NCBI GenBank assembly: GCA_002439805.1
Contig: DJPQ01000064.1
Coordinates: forward strand, 2,502 to 30,236
Direction: 5' to 3'
DNA from: Bacteroidales bacterium UBA6408
GTDB lineage: Bacteria > Bacteroidota > Bacteroidia > Bacteroidales > UBA932
Length of the DNA: 27,735 nucleotides
The notes under the pieces are model-generated. The model did no database searches, was not told where the DNA came from, and worked only from the letters and a program-made list of their open reading frames with translations. This document shows positions 1 to 7,772 of this stretch, piece by piece. The first letter of the stretch is position 1; every line of letters starts with the position of its first letter. A program made the translations under genes and the position numbers.

Positions 1-1439
1 AGTCCGGTGGAATGCGCGATGGCATTCGGCGGAGTCGAAATCGGGAAGAGCATGGCAAGGGAGCAGGTCACGGCAACCGTCACGATGAGCGTGGCCGCAC
101 CGCCCATGCCCTCGAATCCCGGAGTGCCGGCCATTCCGGTCGCGACAGCGGCAAGAATCGGAATGAGCAGAGCCGAAGCCGCCGAGTGGGAGATGAAGTT
201 TGAAAGCGCGTATGCGAGCAGGCTTGCGACGACGAGCACGAGAAGCGGCATCCACTGTCCGAAAGGAATCGCCTCGACAAGGTGCGTCGCCAGCCCGGTC
301 TTGTTCAGTCCGAGACCGAGCGCGAAACCTCCGGCAACCATCCAGAGCACATCCCAGTCAAGCGACTTGAGCTCCTTCTTGCCGAGCACCCCTGTGGCGG
401 CGAAAACGCCGACAGGAATCATCGCGACGACATATGAGTTGAGCCCGTGAAGTTTCTCGGTCATCCACAGGAACACGGTCACGATGAAAGTCACGACGAC
501 AATCCAGTAGTTCTTGTCCTTGTTAGGCTTGCCTTCAATCTTCAGTTCAATCTTATCGACCTTGAACGGGAAGATAAGAAGGAGCACGCCCCACGAGATG
601 AGCAGCATAAGCAGCGCGAAAGGCACCATGACGGAGCACCACTCCGGGAATCCGATGCGGGCGATTGGCTCGAATGCCGTGCCGAGAGCCTCGTTGGCGG
701 CGGCGAGCTTCCCGTTGATGGTCTCGATGAACGACGGCTCGTTGAGATATTTCAGCGCAATCGTGTTCGGAGGGGTTCCGATAGGGGTTCCTATGCCTCC
801 GATGTTCGCCGCAATCGGAATCGCCAATGCAAGGCCAATCTTGCTGCCCTCGTCAGGAAGCGACCTGAGCACAGGGGCAAGGAACGCGAGCATCATTGCG
901 GCGGTGGCAGTGTTGCTCATGAACATGGAGAACAGCCCGATTACGAACAGGAAGCCCATGAGCACCATCTTGGGATTGGTTCCGAAAGGAGCCATGAGGA
1001 TGCGGGCGAGCTGCGCGTCAAGGCCGACCTTGGTCGCGCAGAGAGCCAGGGCGAAACCGCCGAGGAAGAGCATCACTGTAGGCTCCGCGAAGGTCGCGAG
1101 AATCGACTTGTAGCTGATGAGGCTGCCGACGTTCGCGTCGGAAGCGAATGTGAAGGCCGCCTGGTCGGAAACGGTCAGGAGCATGAGCACGATAATCATC
1201 GTGGAGGTACACCAGGTCGGGATGATCTCGAAAATCCAGAACATCGCCGCGAGGACGAACAGGGCTATGACCCTTACTTCCACCTGCGACAGAACGCCGT
1301 CGCCGAAGAAAAGGCTATAGCCGAACGTGAGGTTTCCTATGGTCACGGGCTCAATCGGGAAGAACCAGAGGAAAGCGAAAAGTACCAGTGCAACAGGAAG
1401 GCACACCGCGTACTTGAGGTTGAGTTTCTTGTCACTCAT
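1..1439 (-). CDS. DASS/SLC13-family anion:sodium symporter (partial, cut by left edge)
   Basis: Inner-membrane secondary transporter of the divalent anion:Na+ symporter family; substrates in this family include dicarboxylates, sulfate and phosphate, and I cannot choose between them. I translated 479 residues from the ATG at 1437-1439; the reading frame is still open at the left edge. The protein is almost entirely hydrophobic helices. The first half carries SNTATAAMM (SNT at residues 175-177) followed by GTPIGTPPNTIA (about 217-228), the usual sodium/substrate site. The second half carries the pseudo-repeat equivalents SNFISHSAAS (413-422) and FPISTPPNAIAHSTG near the visible end. The second SNT motif is therefore changed to SNF. 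Family members are about 460-520 residues, so only a short C-terminal tail should be missing. It is separated from metY by an intrinsic terminator, so it is probably transcribed on its own. The fold assignment is firm; the substrate is open. Confidence 0.9.
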   Translation of the reverse strand, partial: MSDKKLNLKYAVCLPVALVLFAFLWFFPIEPVTIGNLTFGYSLFFGDGVLSQVEVRVIALFVLAAMFWIFEIIPTWCTSTMIIVLMLLTVSDQAAFTFASDANVGSLISYKSILATFAEPTVMLFLGGFALALCATKVGLDAQLARILMAPFGTNPKMVLMGFLFVIGLFSMFMSNTATAAMMLAFLAPVLRSLPDEGSKIGLALAIPIAANIGGIGTPIGTPPNTIALKYLNEPSFIETINGKLAAANEALGTAFEPIARIGFPEWCSVMVPFALLMLLISWGVLLLIFPFKVDKIELKIEGKPNKDKNYWIVVVTFIVTVFLWMTEKLHGLNSYVVAMIPVGVFAATGVLGKKELKSLDWDVLWMVAGGFALGLGLNKTGLATHLVEAIPFGQWMPLLVLVVASLLAYALSNFISHSAASALLIPILAAVATGMAGTPGFEGMGGAATLIVTVAVTCSLAMLFPISTPPNAIAHSTG

Positions 1440-1535
1440 TTGTCTTATGTTTATTGTTTTATAGTCATTACTATATGGCAGGAATGAGACTCCCGGCTCG
1501 TGAAGGCAATCGTCCGGAGATATGCTCCGGCAGGC

Positions 1536-1572
1536 AAAAAAAATTGCAGCCCCACGAACATAAAGGCTGCAA
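1536..1572 (-). terminator. Intrinsic terminator of the metX-thrA-metY block
   Basis: Read on the minus strand, a perfect 8-bp stem (TTGCAGCC at 1544-1551 with GGCTGCAA at 1565-1572, 13-base loop) is followed at once by eight T (the A tract at 1536-1543). It lies about 120 bases downstream of the metY stop codon and upstream of the symporter gene, so it should separate the two transcription units. On the plus strand the hairpin is followed only by a weak T-rich stretch. Confidence 0.8.
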
Positions 1573-1623
1573 ATTTAGTCATTTTTTCCATAACGGCAAT
1601 CGCGATTTTCGATTGCTGAAGTC

Positions 1624-1691
1624 AGAAGCTGTTTTAATTTTTTCTCACATTTATTTTTATCAATACTTCGTTAAAAATTAAAACAGCTTCT
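1624..1691. repeat. Perfect 19-bp inverted repeat overlapping the metY stop codon
   Basis: The arms are 1624-1642 and 1673-1691, fully complementary, with a 30-base AT-rich spacer. Each arm contains AGAAGCTG joined to an AT-rich run. The right arm includes the first base of the metY stop triplet (1691-1693 on the minus strand). It could fold into a long mRNA hairpin at the end of metY and protect the 3' end or help termination. No T tract follows outside the arms, and I see no target-site duplication that would mark a small transposon. Confidence 0.75.
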
Positions 1692-2959
1692 CAAAGTGCC
1701 TGACGAAGATCATCAATAAGGTCATCGACATTCTCTGTCCCGACCGAAAGCCTCAGCATGTTTGGATAGACTCCGGCGGCAACCTGCTCTGACGGGCTCA
1801 GTTGCGAATGGGTAGTCGAGGCAGGATGGACAATCAGGGATTTGCTGTCACCGACGGAGCCGACATGCAGGATCAGATCAAGACGGCTGACAAACTTCGC
1901 TGCAACATCGAATCCGCCCTTTACGCGAAAAGTGAGCACTCCGCCGAAACCATGCTGCAGATACTTGCAGGCCAGCTTATGATAAGGATTTGACTTGAGC
2001 CCCGGATAGTTCACTGATTCAACAGCCGGGTGCGATTCAAGGAATTCCGCCACGGCCAATGTATTCGCGCAGCAGCGTTCGGCACGGAGCGACAGCGTTT
2101 CAAGTCCCTGCAGCAGCAGGAATGCATCAAAAGGAGACTGGGCAGGCCCGATGTTGCGGAGTCCGTCAACCCTCACTCTTCCGGCAAATGCGGCGGGGCC
2201 GAACACATCCTTATATATAATCCCGTGATATGACTCTGACGGAGCTGCAAGCTGCGGATATTTCTCACTGGTCCATTCGAAGTTCCCGCCATCGACTACC
2301 ACGCCTCCGAGAGTGGTCCCGTGTCCGCATATCCACTTCGTCGCGGAATGTACCGAAACATTGGCGCCCCAGTCAATCGGACGGAAAAGATAGCCTCCGC
2401 AAGAGAATGTATTGTCGACAATCACACATATTCCCTTCTTGTGCGCCATTTCTGTAATAGGCTCATAATCAGGAATGTTAAACGCAGGATTACCGAGATT
2501 TTCAAGATATATGGCCTTTGTCCTGTCATCCGTCAGAGCCGCGAGAGCATCGGCGCTGTCTGACTTTGCGATACGGACATCAATGCCGAAATCGCGGAGA
2601 GTCACCGCAAACATAGTGAAAGTCCCGCCATAGAGATATGGCTGAGCCACGATGTTGTCTCCCGGGCCGCAGATGTTTGTTATGCTGAGAAAGACTGCCG
2701 ACTGTCCCGATGCCGTGGAAACCGCAGCGACGCCGTTCTCCAATGCCGCCATCCTTTTCTCAAACACGTCAGAAGTGCTGTTCTGGAGCCGCGTGTAGAT
2801 GTTGCCGGCACGCCTGAGCGCAAAAAGATCCGCCCCGTATTGCATGTCGTCAAAAACATATGCGCTGCTCTGATAGATCGGGACCGCCGTCCCCTTAGAC
2901 ACAGGGTCTATTTCCTGACCCGCCCTCACCTGGAGTGTTTCAAATTTATATTTTTTCAT
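1691..2959 (-). CDS. metY: O-acetylhomoserine sulfhydrylase (PLP-dependent)
   Basis: Cytosolic enzyme of the Cys/Met-metabolism PLP family that makes homocysteine from O-acetylhomoserine and sulfide. With the start at 2959 the protein is 422 residues, the usual family length. Visible landmarks are the N-terminal PIYQSSAYVF and YTRLQNST segments, VDNTF (Asp182, which would hold the PLP ring nitrogen) and SVHSATKWICGHGTT with the PLP lysine at K208. The long form and the insertion typical of MetY favour it over cystathionine gamma-synthase. I chose ATG 2959 (MKKYKFETLQV) because it lies 10 bases after the thrA stop; a start at 2986 would overlap thrA and add nine atypical residues. It is the last gene of metX-thrA-metY and takes up the product of MetX. 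Its stop codon overlaps a 19-bp inverted repeat. Confidence 0.93.
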   Translation of the reverse strand: MKKYKFETLQVRAGQEIDPVSKGTAVPIYQSSAYVFDDMQYGADLFALRRAGNIYTRLQNSTSDVFEKRMAALENGVAAVSTASGQSAVFLSITNICGPGDNIVAQPYLYGGTFTMFAVTLRDFGIDVRIAKSDSADALAALTDDRTKAIYLENLGNPAFNIPDYEPITEMAHKKGICVIVDNTFSCGGYLFRPIDWGANVSVHSATKWICGHGTTLGGVVVDGGNFEWTSEKYPQLAAPSESYHGIIYKDVFGPAAFAGRVRVDGLRNIGPAQSPFDAFLLLQGLETLSLRAERCCANTLAVAEFLESHPAVESVNYPGLKSNPYHKLACKYLQHGFGGVLTFRVKGGFDVAAKFVSRLDLILHVGSVGDSKSLIVHPASTTHSQLSPSEQVAAGVYPNMLRLSVGTENVDDLIDDLRQAL

Positions 2960-2969
2960 ATTAAAACGA

Positions 2970-5525
2970 TTATTGCAGTATGTCATTCAGGATCCCGCCC
3001 GCAGTCTGGAACGCGCCGGCTCCGGCGCCTTGTATGACAAGCGGAGAAGGGTAAAAGTCCGTGGTAATTATGGCGGAATTGTCCGTTCCGCAAAGACTGT
3101 AGAGGGGATGTCCGGGGGAAACGTCCCGAAGCCCCATGCTGCACCTGTAGCCGTGGTCCGGCAATTCCTCGACACGGGCTATAAAGCGCTGCCGACAGCC
3201 TTTTTCAGCCGCGGCTTTCCATCGCGCGGAGAAGACGGACTCATTGTCTTCCAACATCTTGTAGAAGGCGTCAACCTTACCGCAAAAGTACTCCGGAGCA
3301 AGCGCCGGCACAGACTCCACGTCCGCCTCATCCTCAGGAATTCCGGCTTCGCGTGCCATGATGAGGAGTTTGCGCAGCACGTCTCGTCCGCTGAGGTCAA
3401 GACGCGGATCCGGCTCCGTGTAACCGGCTGCCTGCGCATTGCGGACCACCTGGGCGAAAGTCAGCTCCGAGCCGCAGGCCGGTCCTCCGCAGTAGGTGCT
3501 GAAAATGTAGTTCATAGTGCCGCTCAGCACGGCCTCGATGCAGTGGATTCTGTCTCCCGAGTTGATGCAGCGCCGTACCGATTCCAAGATTGGGAGAGCC
3601 GCTCCGACCGTCGTCTCATACCTCAGAGAGGCACCTGTTTCCAAGGCGGCTGTCTTAAGGGCGGAATACTGTGCAAACGGGGCCGAGAAGGTGATTTTGT
3701 TGCACGCCACCACAGAATAACCGCGTCTGAAAAGATTAGCATACTTGTATGAAATGTCAGAGCTTGCCGTACAGTCGACGAACACGGAGTTTTCCATGGA
3801 CACACCTGCAAGTGCCTCGAAATAAGCGTCATCCGCAGCGGAATTTCCGTTTTCGAGCAAGGCTTCCACCTCTCTGACAGCCTCGGCCTTTTCCCCGCAG
3901 GCAACACTTCCGGCAAAGCGCCGCGAATGAAGGTCGAGTCCCTCCGTAGCAAGCACGTATCTTCTGCTGTTGCTTATTCCCATGATGTTTACGCGCTTGC
4001 CGGTTCTCGTCATAATGTCGTCCCGACGCGAACTGATAATTTCGACAAGAGCCTTCCCCACCGTGCCGAAGCCGGCTATGAAAAGGTTTATGTCACGGAC
4101 TGACGACGTCTCGAAAAATTCCTCGTGAATATGCCGCACGGCTGAAGGCACGTCCGCCGAAGACACGATCACGGAGACATTTCTTTCGGACGACCCTTGA
4201 GCGATTGCCCGAATCTGCACGCTGTGGCGTCCGAGAGCGGAAAGCAGCCTGCCAGTCGTACCATATTGAGCCATAATGTCATCCCCGACAAGGCAGAGTA
4301 TGGAATAGCCTCTTTCCACTTTCAGAGGGTTGAGCTTTCCAAGCGAGATTTCGTATGCGAAGCATCTGTCCGCAGCCTCCTTCGCCTTGTCAGCATCGGA
4401 TTCTGAAACAGCGATGCACATCGTGTGGACGGACGAAGCCTGGGTGATGAGTATTATGTTGATTCCGCTGCGGCTGAGAGTGTCGAAAAGGCGGCTGGAA
4501 AATCCCGGGATGCCGACCATTCCGCTTCCTTCGAGAGACAGGAGCGCAATGTTGTCAGAATTTGAGATGCCGATGACTTTGTCCTTGCTTCGCGGAGGGT
4601 TCTTCTCGATGAGCGTGCCCGGAGACGAGGGGTCGAAAGTGTTCTTGACATATATCGGGATGCCACGGGCGACAACAGGCTGTATCGTAGGAGGATATAT
4701 CACCTTCGCTCCGAAATGCGAAAGTTCGAGAGCCGCGCGGTAGGAAATGTTGCGGATGGTGCGCGCTGCCGGGGCAAGCCCGGGATTTGCAGTCATCATC
4801 CCGGGGACATCAGTCCAGATTTCAAGAAGACGTGCCCCGCTGCATACAGCCAGCAATGAGGCCGTGTAGTCAGAGCCTCCCCGGCCGAGAGTGGCGGTGC
4901 GTCCGGATGAATCGGCGGCAATAAATCCCGGAACCACGAAAAGTGATATAATCGGATTGGATTCGATGAGTGCAGACACATTCGCTTCCATGGCATGTAC
5001 ATCCACAACCGGAGCCACAGGCGCGGCCGTTGCTGCCGTCTCCGGGAGCGAGAGTCGTTTCTCCACACGTATTAACCTGCGCGCATCAACCCATTTTGTC
5101 GAGATTCCGACGGACGCGAGTTTTGTTGCGATTATTCGCGTTGAAAGCAGCTCTCCGAATGACATTAACGAATCGAGGCTGGTCCGGCTGAGTTCACCGA
5201 GCAGAAACACGCCCTGCGCGATGCTCCGAAGAGAAGCGAAATGCCCCAGGCATATTTCCGTAAGTTCCTCATGTTTCTCGAGCGGAAGCAGCTCCCTGAG
5301 GATGTCGATGTGACGCCGCTCATACTCGTCAATGATCGCTTTATATCCGTTGTCACCGGATGCCGCAAGATGCCCGATGCGTATCAGGGCATCCGTGAAG
5401 CCGCTGATTGCCGAGCATACCAGAATGGTGCGATCCCTTTCAACCGCAGCGCTCACTATGTCCACTACCTTTTTCATGTTTGCGGCATTTGCCACCGAAC
5501 TGCCGCCGAATTTCAAAACTTGCAT
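2970..5525 (-). CDS. thrA: Bifunctional aspartate kinase-homoserine dehydrogenase
   Basis: An 851-residue fusion enzyme that catalyses the first and third steps of the aspartate pathway (aspartate to aspartyl phosphate, and aspartate semialdehyde to homoserine). The kinase domain covers about residues 1-305, with KFGGSSV at 5-11 and GRGGSDYTA at 214-222. Two ACT-like regulatory segments span about 315-465. The dehydrogenase domain starts with the NAD(P)-binding stretch GFGTVG at 485-490 and runs to the C-terminus. The length is usual for ThrA/MetL fusions. The gene lies between metX and metY, with 102 bases after metX and 10 before metY, so it probably supplies homoserine for methionine and may be MetL-like. 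Sequence alone does not show which amino acid inhibits it. A weak internal promoter candidate precedes it. Confidence 0.95.
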   Translation of the reverse strand: MQVLKFGGSSVANAANMKKVVDIVSAAVERDRTILVCSAISGFTDALIRIGHLAASGDNGYKAIIDEYERRHIDILRELLPLEKHEELTEICLGHFASLRSIAQGVFLLGELSRTSLDSLMSFGELLSTRIIATKLASVGISTKWVDARRLIRVEKRLSLPETAATAAPVAPVVDVHAMEANVSALIESNPIISLFVVPGFIAADSSGRTATLGRGGSDYTASLLAVCSGARLLEIWTDVPGMMTANPGLAPAARTIRNISYRAALELSHFGAKVIYPPTIQPVVARGIPIYVKNTFDPSSPGTLIEKNPPRSKDKVIGISNSDNIALLSLEGSGMVGIPGFSSRLFDTLSRSGINIILITQASSVHTMCIAVSESDADKAKEAADRCFAYEISLGKLNPLKVERGYSILCLVGDDIMAQYGTTGRLLSALGRHSVQIRAIAQGSSERNVSVIVSSADVPSAVRHIHEEFFETSSVRDINLFIAGFGTVGKALVEIISSRRDDIMTRTGKRVNIMGISNSRRYVLATEGLDLHSRRFAGSVACGEKAEAVREVEALLENGNSAADDAYFEALAGVSMENSVFVDCTASSDISYKYANLFRRGYSVVACNKITFSAPFAQYSALKTAALETGASLRYETTVGAALPILESVRRCINSGDRIHCIEAVLSGTMNYIFSTYCGGPACGSELTFAQVVRNAQAAGYTEPDPRLDLSGRDVLRKLLIMAREAGIPEDEADVESVPALAPEYFCGKVDAFYKMLEDNESVFSARWKAAAEKGCRQRFIARVEELPDHGYRCSMGLRDVSPGHPLYSLCGTDNSAIITTDFYPSPLVIQGAGAGAFQTAGGILNDILQ

Positions 5526-5573
5526 ATATTGCTCAATTTAAGTTTCGCTAGTATTCTTACTTATTGCGAATAT

Positions 5574-5603
5574 TAAACTTATCTCATTATCAAAACTCTC
5601 AAA
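5574..5603 (-). promoter_or_regulatory. Weak internal promoter candidate before thrA
   Basis: On the minus strand TTTG (5600-5603) is followed after 18 bases by TAAGTTTA (5574-5581), which fits seven of eight positions of the Bacteroidetes TAnnTTTG box. The spacing is slightly short. It lies in the 102-base gap between metX and thrA and would start a transcript about 40 bases before the thrA ATG. Confidence 0.3.
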
Positions 5604-5627
5604 TCCCACGCACTTTTTCTGTCCACA

Positions 5628-6755
5628 TTAATCTCCCGCAGAGGCGAGAATGCGGGCAACGATAGAGCCAATCTGTTCATTTTCAAGAAGAAAGCCGTCA
5701 TGCCCGAATGCCGACGTGATTTCGGCATACTCCGCGCCGCGGATGTGCGAGGCCATTTCACGAACCTCTCCGGGAGGAAAACAGCCGTCACTGTCTATGC
5801 CGACCGCCGTCACCTTCGCTCTGATTGACGAGAGCGCTGCTGCCACACCCCCGCGACCACGTCCGACATTATGACTGTCAACGGAAAGCGAGAGGCTCCA
5901 ATAGGAATAGGCGTCAAAGCGGGAAGATAGTTTCAGTCCCTGATAACGCTCGTATGAGGCGGCGCGTCCGGCAAAGAGCGTGTCGTCACCGCTCTCGGCC
6001 TGAGTCGCGTTGTAGCCGGCATAGCTGCGGTAGGAAAGCAACGCCACGGCACGAGCCGCCTTCAGTCCCGCCTGTCCTCCCCTGAGAAACACATCCGCGC
6101 GAGGTTCGGAGGTTTCCGAATGAAACTGCGCGAAAGCGCCTTCACATTCATTTCTTTCAAGCAGAAGCTCCGGATGCCGAAATGTCGGGTCTGCCTCAAT
6201 GGCCATCCGCTGCGCCTCCTCCCATGCCGTAAGCCATGGAGTAACTCTCGCCGATGTCGCCATAAGCAGCGCACTGCCGATGATGTCAGGTTCAGTCACC
6301 AACCATTCGACCGCCTGGAATCCTCCGATGGAACTGCCGAGGAGAAAGTCAATCTTCCCGATCCCGAGGTGTTCGCGGACCAGAATGTTGGCCCGGACCA
6401 TATCCCGCACAGTAACCTCCGGGAAGTCAAGAAGATACGGGCCACTGCCATCCGGCTTCATTTCAGAAGGTCCAGAAGACCCGTAGCACGAACCGAGCAT
6501 ATTGACGCATACGATAAAATATTTGTCAGGATCCAACACTCTCCCTTTTCCGACAAGTTCCGACCACCAGTCCTCGGCATCCGAATTCGCAGTCAGCGCA
6601 TGGCATATCCACACGACTTTTCTTCCGCATACCGCATCACGAGGCGACTCTCCCTTCATGAGGGGCGATGTGTGAAAAACGACCCTCAAGGAAGACAAAG
6701 ACTTCCCACATTCAAATTCAAATCGATGATTATAAATATATTCGTGTTTCTGCAT
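5628..6755 (-). CDS. metX: Homoserine O-acetyltransferase
   Basis: Alpha/beta-hydrolase-fold enzyme of 375 residues that transfers acetyl from acetyl-CoA to homoserine, the committing step of methionine synthesis. The nucleophile elbow is GSSIGG, with Ser142 as nucleophile (many homologues have GGSMGG). The other catalytic residues would be an Asp in GIDSDGCFPP (about 323) and His352 in FGHDGFLLE. HALTANSDAEDWW (52-64) and DSHNVGRGRGG (293-303) are family signatures. The protein begins MQKHEYIYNH, has normal length, and is the first gene of the minus-strand block metX-thrA-metY. The region upstream holds a long leader with a terminator-like hairpin and a promoter facing away from tauE. The exact acyl group (acetyl versus succinyl) is inferred from family and from the downstream MetY. 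Confidence 0.93.
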   Translation of the reverse strand: MQKHEYIYNHRFEFECGKSLSSLRVVFHTSPLMKGESPRDAVCGRKVVWICHALTANSDAEDWWSELVGKGRVLDPDKYFIVCVNMLGSCYGSSGPSEMKPDGSGPYLLDFPEVTVRDMVRANILVREHLGIGKIDFLLGSSIGGFQAVEWLVTEPDIIGSALLMATSARVTPWLTAWEEAQRMAIEADPTFRHPELLLERNECEGAFAQFHSETSEPRADVFLRGGQAGLKAARAVALLSYRSYAGYNATQAESGDDTLFAGRAASYERYQGLKLSSRFDAYSYWSLSLSVDSHNVGRGRGGVAAALSSIRAKVTAVGIDSDGCFPPGEVREMASHIRGAEYAEITSAFGHDGFLLENEQIGSIVARILASAGD

Positions 6756-6886
6756 AATCCATATTTTCCCTTACCGTCAAAGCATAAAGAAACCTGCGAT
6801 GCGAGAATCGCCATAATGAAAAAAAATAATCTTTGGGGATTTGATTCCGGCCGCACATCCCGCACGGTTACGGACACAAGAAAAAC

Positions 6887-6907
6887 AATGCAACTTAGCG
6901 TTGCATT
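6887..6907 (-). promoter_or_regulatory. Terminator-like hairpin in the metX leader
   Basis: Perfect 8-bp inverted repeat (AATGCAAC at 6887-6894, GTTGCATT at 6900-6907, 5-base loop). Read toward metX it is followed by GTTTTTC, so it looks like an attenuator or a weak intrinsic terminator about 130 bases before the metX start. The same palindrome could instead be a protein-binding operator. I found no match to a riboswitch I know. Confidence 0.5.
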
Positions 6908-6953
6908 CGCATGGACATCACAGATATGACAGACGTTTTTTCCATTTCCGGCT

Positions 6954-6984
6954 GCAAGATAGCGATTTTTTGTCAAACTGCAAA
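6954..6984 (-). promoter_or_regulatory. Candidate metX promoter
   Basis: On the minus strand TTTG (6981-6984) stands 19 bases before TATCTTGC (6954-6961), six of eight matches to TAnnTTTG. Transcription from here would give metX a leader of roughly 190 bases holding the 6887-6907 hairpin. Its -33 box is only six bases from the -33 box of the divergent tauE promoter, so the two may compete. Confidence 0.45.
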
Positions 6985-6990
6985 ACTCAT

Positions 6991-7022
6991 ATTGACATTC
7001 ATGGGATTTTTCGTTAAGTTTG
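6991..7022 (+). promoter_or_regulatory. tauE-family permease promoter
   Basis: ATTG (6991-6994), 20 bases, then TAAGTTTG (7015-7022), a full match to the Bacteroidetes -7 box with a 3/4 match at -33. The expected start of transcription is only about 8 bases before the ATG at 7037 and about 17 before the ATG at 7046. Confidence 0.6.
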
Positions 7023-7036
7023 CGTGGATTTGACAA

Positions 7037-7771
7037 ATGACCGGTATGACAATCAATGTCCTTTACATATTTCTGCTCTGCATCGGGGCGAGTTTCATAC
7101 AGCGGACGACGGGTTTCGGGTTCGGAATTTTCATCATGACAGTACTCCCTTTTCTGACAGACAGCTACGGCGAGGCCACGGCTCTCAGCGGCATGCTGGC
7201 GATGACGACCTCGCTGTTCATAACCTTCAGGATGCGGAAATATATCACATGGAAGCGGCTGTGGCCGATGCTGCTGACATTCGCCGTGGTCTCGGCCGTC
7301 GCGGTGTTCTCGCTCAGGAGCATCAACGACGTGGTTCTGCGGCGGATTCTCGGAGCGGTTCTAATCCTGACGAGCTTTTATTTCCTGTTAAGCGAGAAAA
7401 TCCACATCCGCCCGGGCGTCCCGGCACAAATCGGTGCCGGCGCGGTCAGCGGGCTGCTCGGAGGTTTCTTCGGGATGCAGGGCCCGCCGGCTGTGCTCTA
7501 TTTCATGTCTTCTGAACCTGATAAGGAACACTATATGGCAATGATACAGACCTACCTGCTGCTCGGCAACGCGATGATGACCATCACTCGGGCTGGCAGC
7601 GGCTATCTCACGCGGACCGTGGGCATAGACTACCTCACCGGACTCGGCGGCATTGCCATAGGCACGGCCGTCGGAGCACTGGTATTCAGACATATCCCCG
7701 CAAAACTCTTCAGCAAAGTCGTCTATGGCTACATCGGAGTCTGCGGGGTGATAATACTGTTGACGGTATAG
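7037..7771 (+). CDS. TauE/SafE (TSUP) family membrane permease
   Basis: A 244-residue, strongly hydrophobic protein with about eight membrane helices. The N-terminal stretch GASFIQRTTGFGFGIFIMT and the mid-protein repeat GAVSGLLGGFFGMQGPPAV are the paired signatures of the TauE/SafE family, whose studied members export sulfite, sulfoacetate or related organosulfur compounds. The gene is divergent from the methionine block, so a sulfur role is attractive but inferred. The ATG at 7037 gives MTGMTINVLY; the second ATG at 7046 is equally good and would leave a more normal leader, because the promoter -7 box ends at 7022. Its stop lies one base from the stop of gdhA, tail to tail, with no hairpin between them. 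Confidence 0.85.
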   Translation: MTGMTINVLYIFLLCIGASFIQRTTGFGFGIFIMTVLPFLTDSYGEATALSGMLAMTTSLFITFRMRKYITWKRLWPMLLTFAVVSAVAVFSLRSINDVVLRRILGAVLILTSFYFLLSEKIHIRPGVPAQIGAGAVSGLLGGFFGMQGPPAVLYFMSSEPDKEHYMAMIQTYLLLGNAMMTITRAGSGYLTRTVGIDYLTGLGGIAIGTAVGALVFRHIPAKLFSKVVYGYIGVCGVIILLTV

Positions 7772-7772
7772 A

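Noticed and set aside
447..1487. Long plus-strand open frame of 346 codons
   Set aside because: It is antisense to the symporter, is full of His/Arg/Glu without any fold-like pattern, and the minus strand gives a clear transporter.
5540..5580. Imperfect inverted repeat AAGTTT/AAACTT between metX and thrA
   Set aside because: Short arms, a large loop and AT-rich sequence; could easily be chance.
6887..6950. SAM-II riboswitch before metX
   Set aside because: GCTAA appears in the hairpin loop, but the pseudoknot arms and the AAAGC segment of the SAM-II consensus could not be found.
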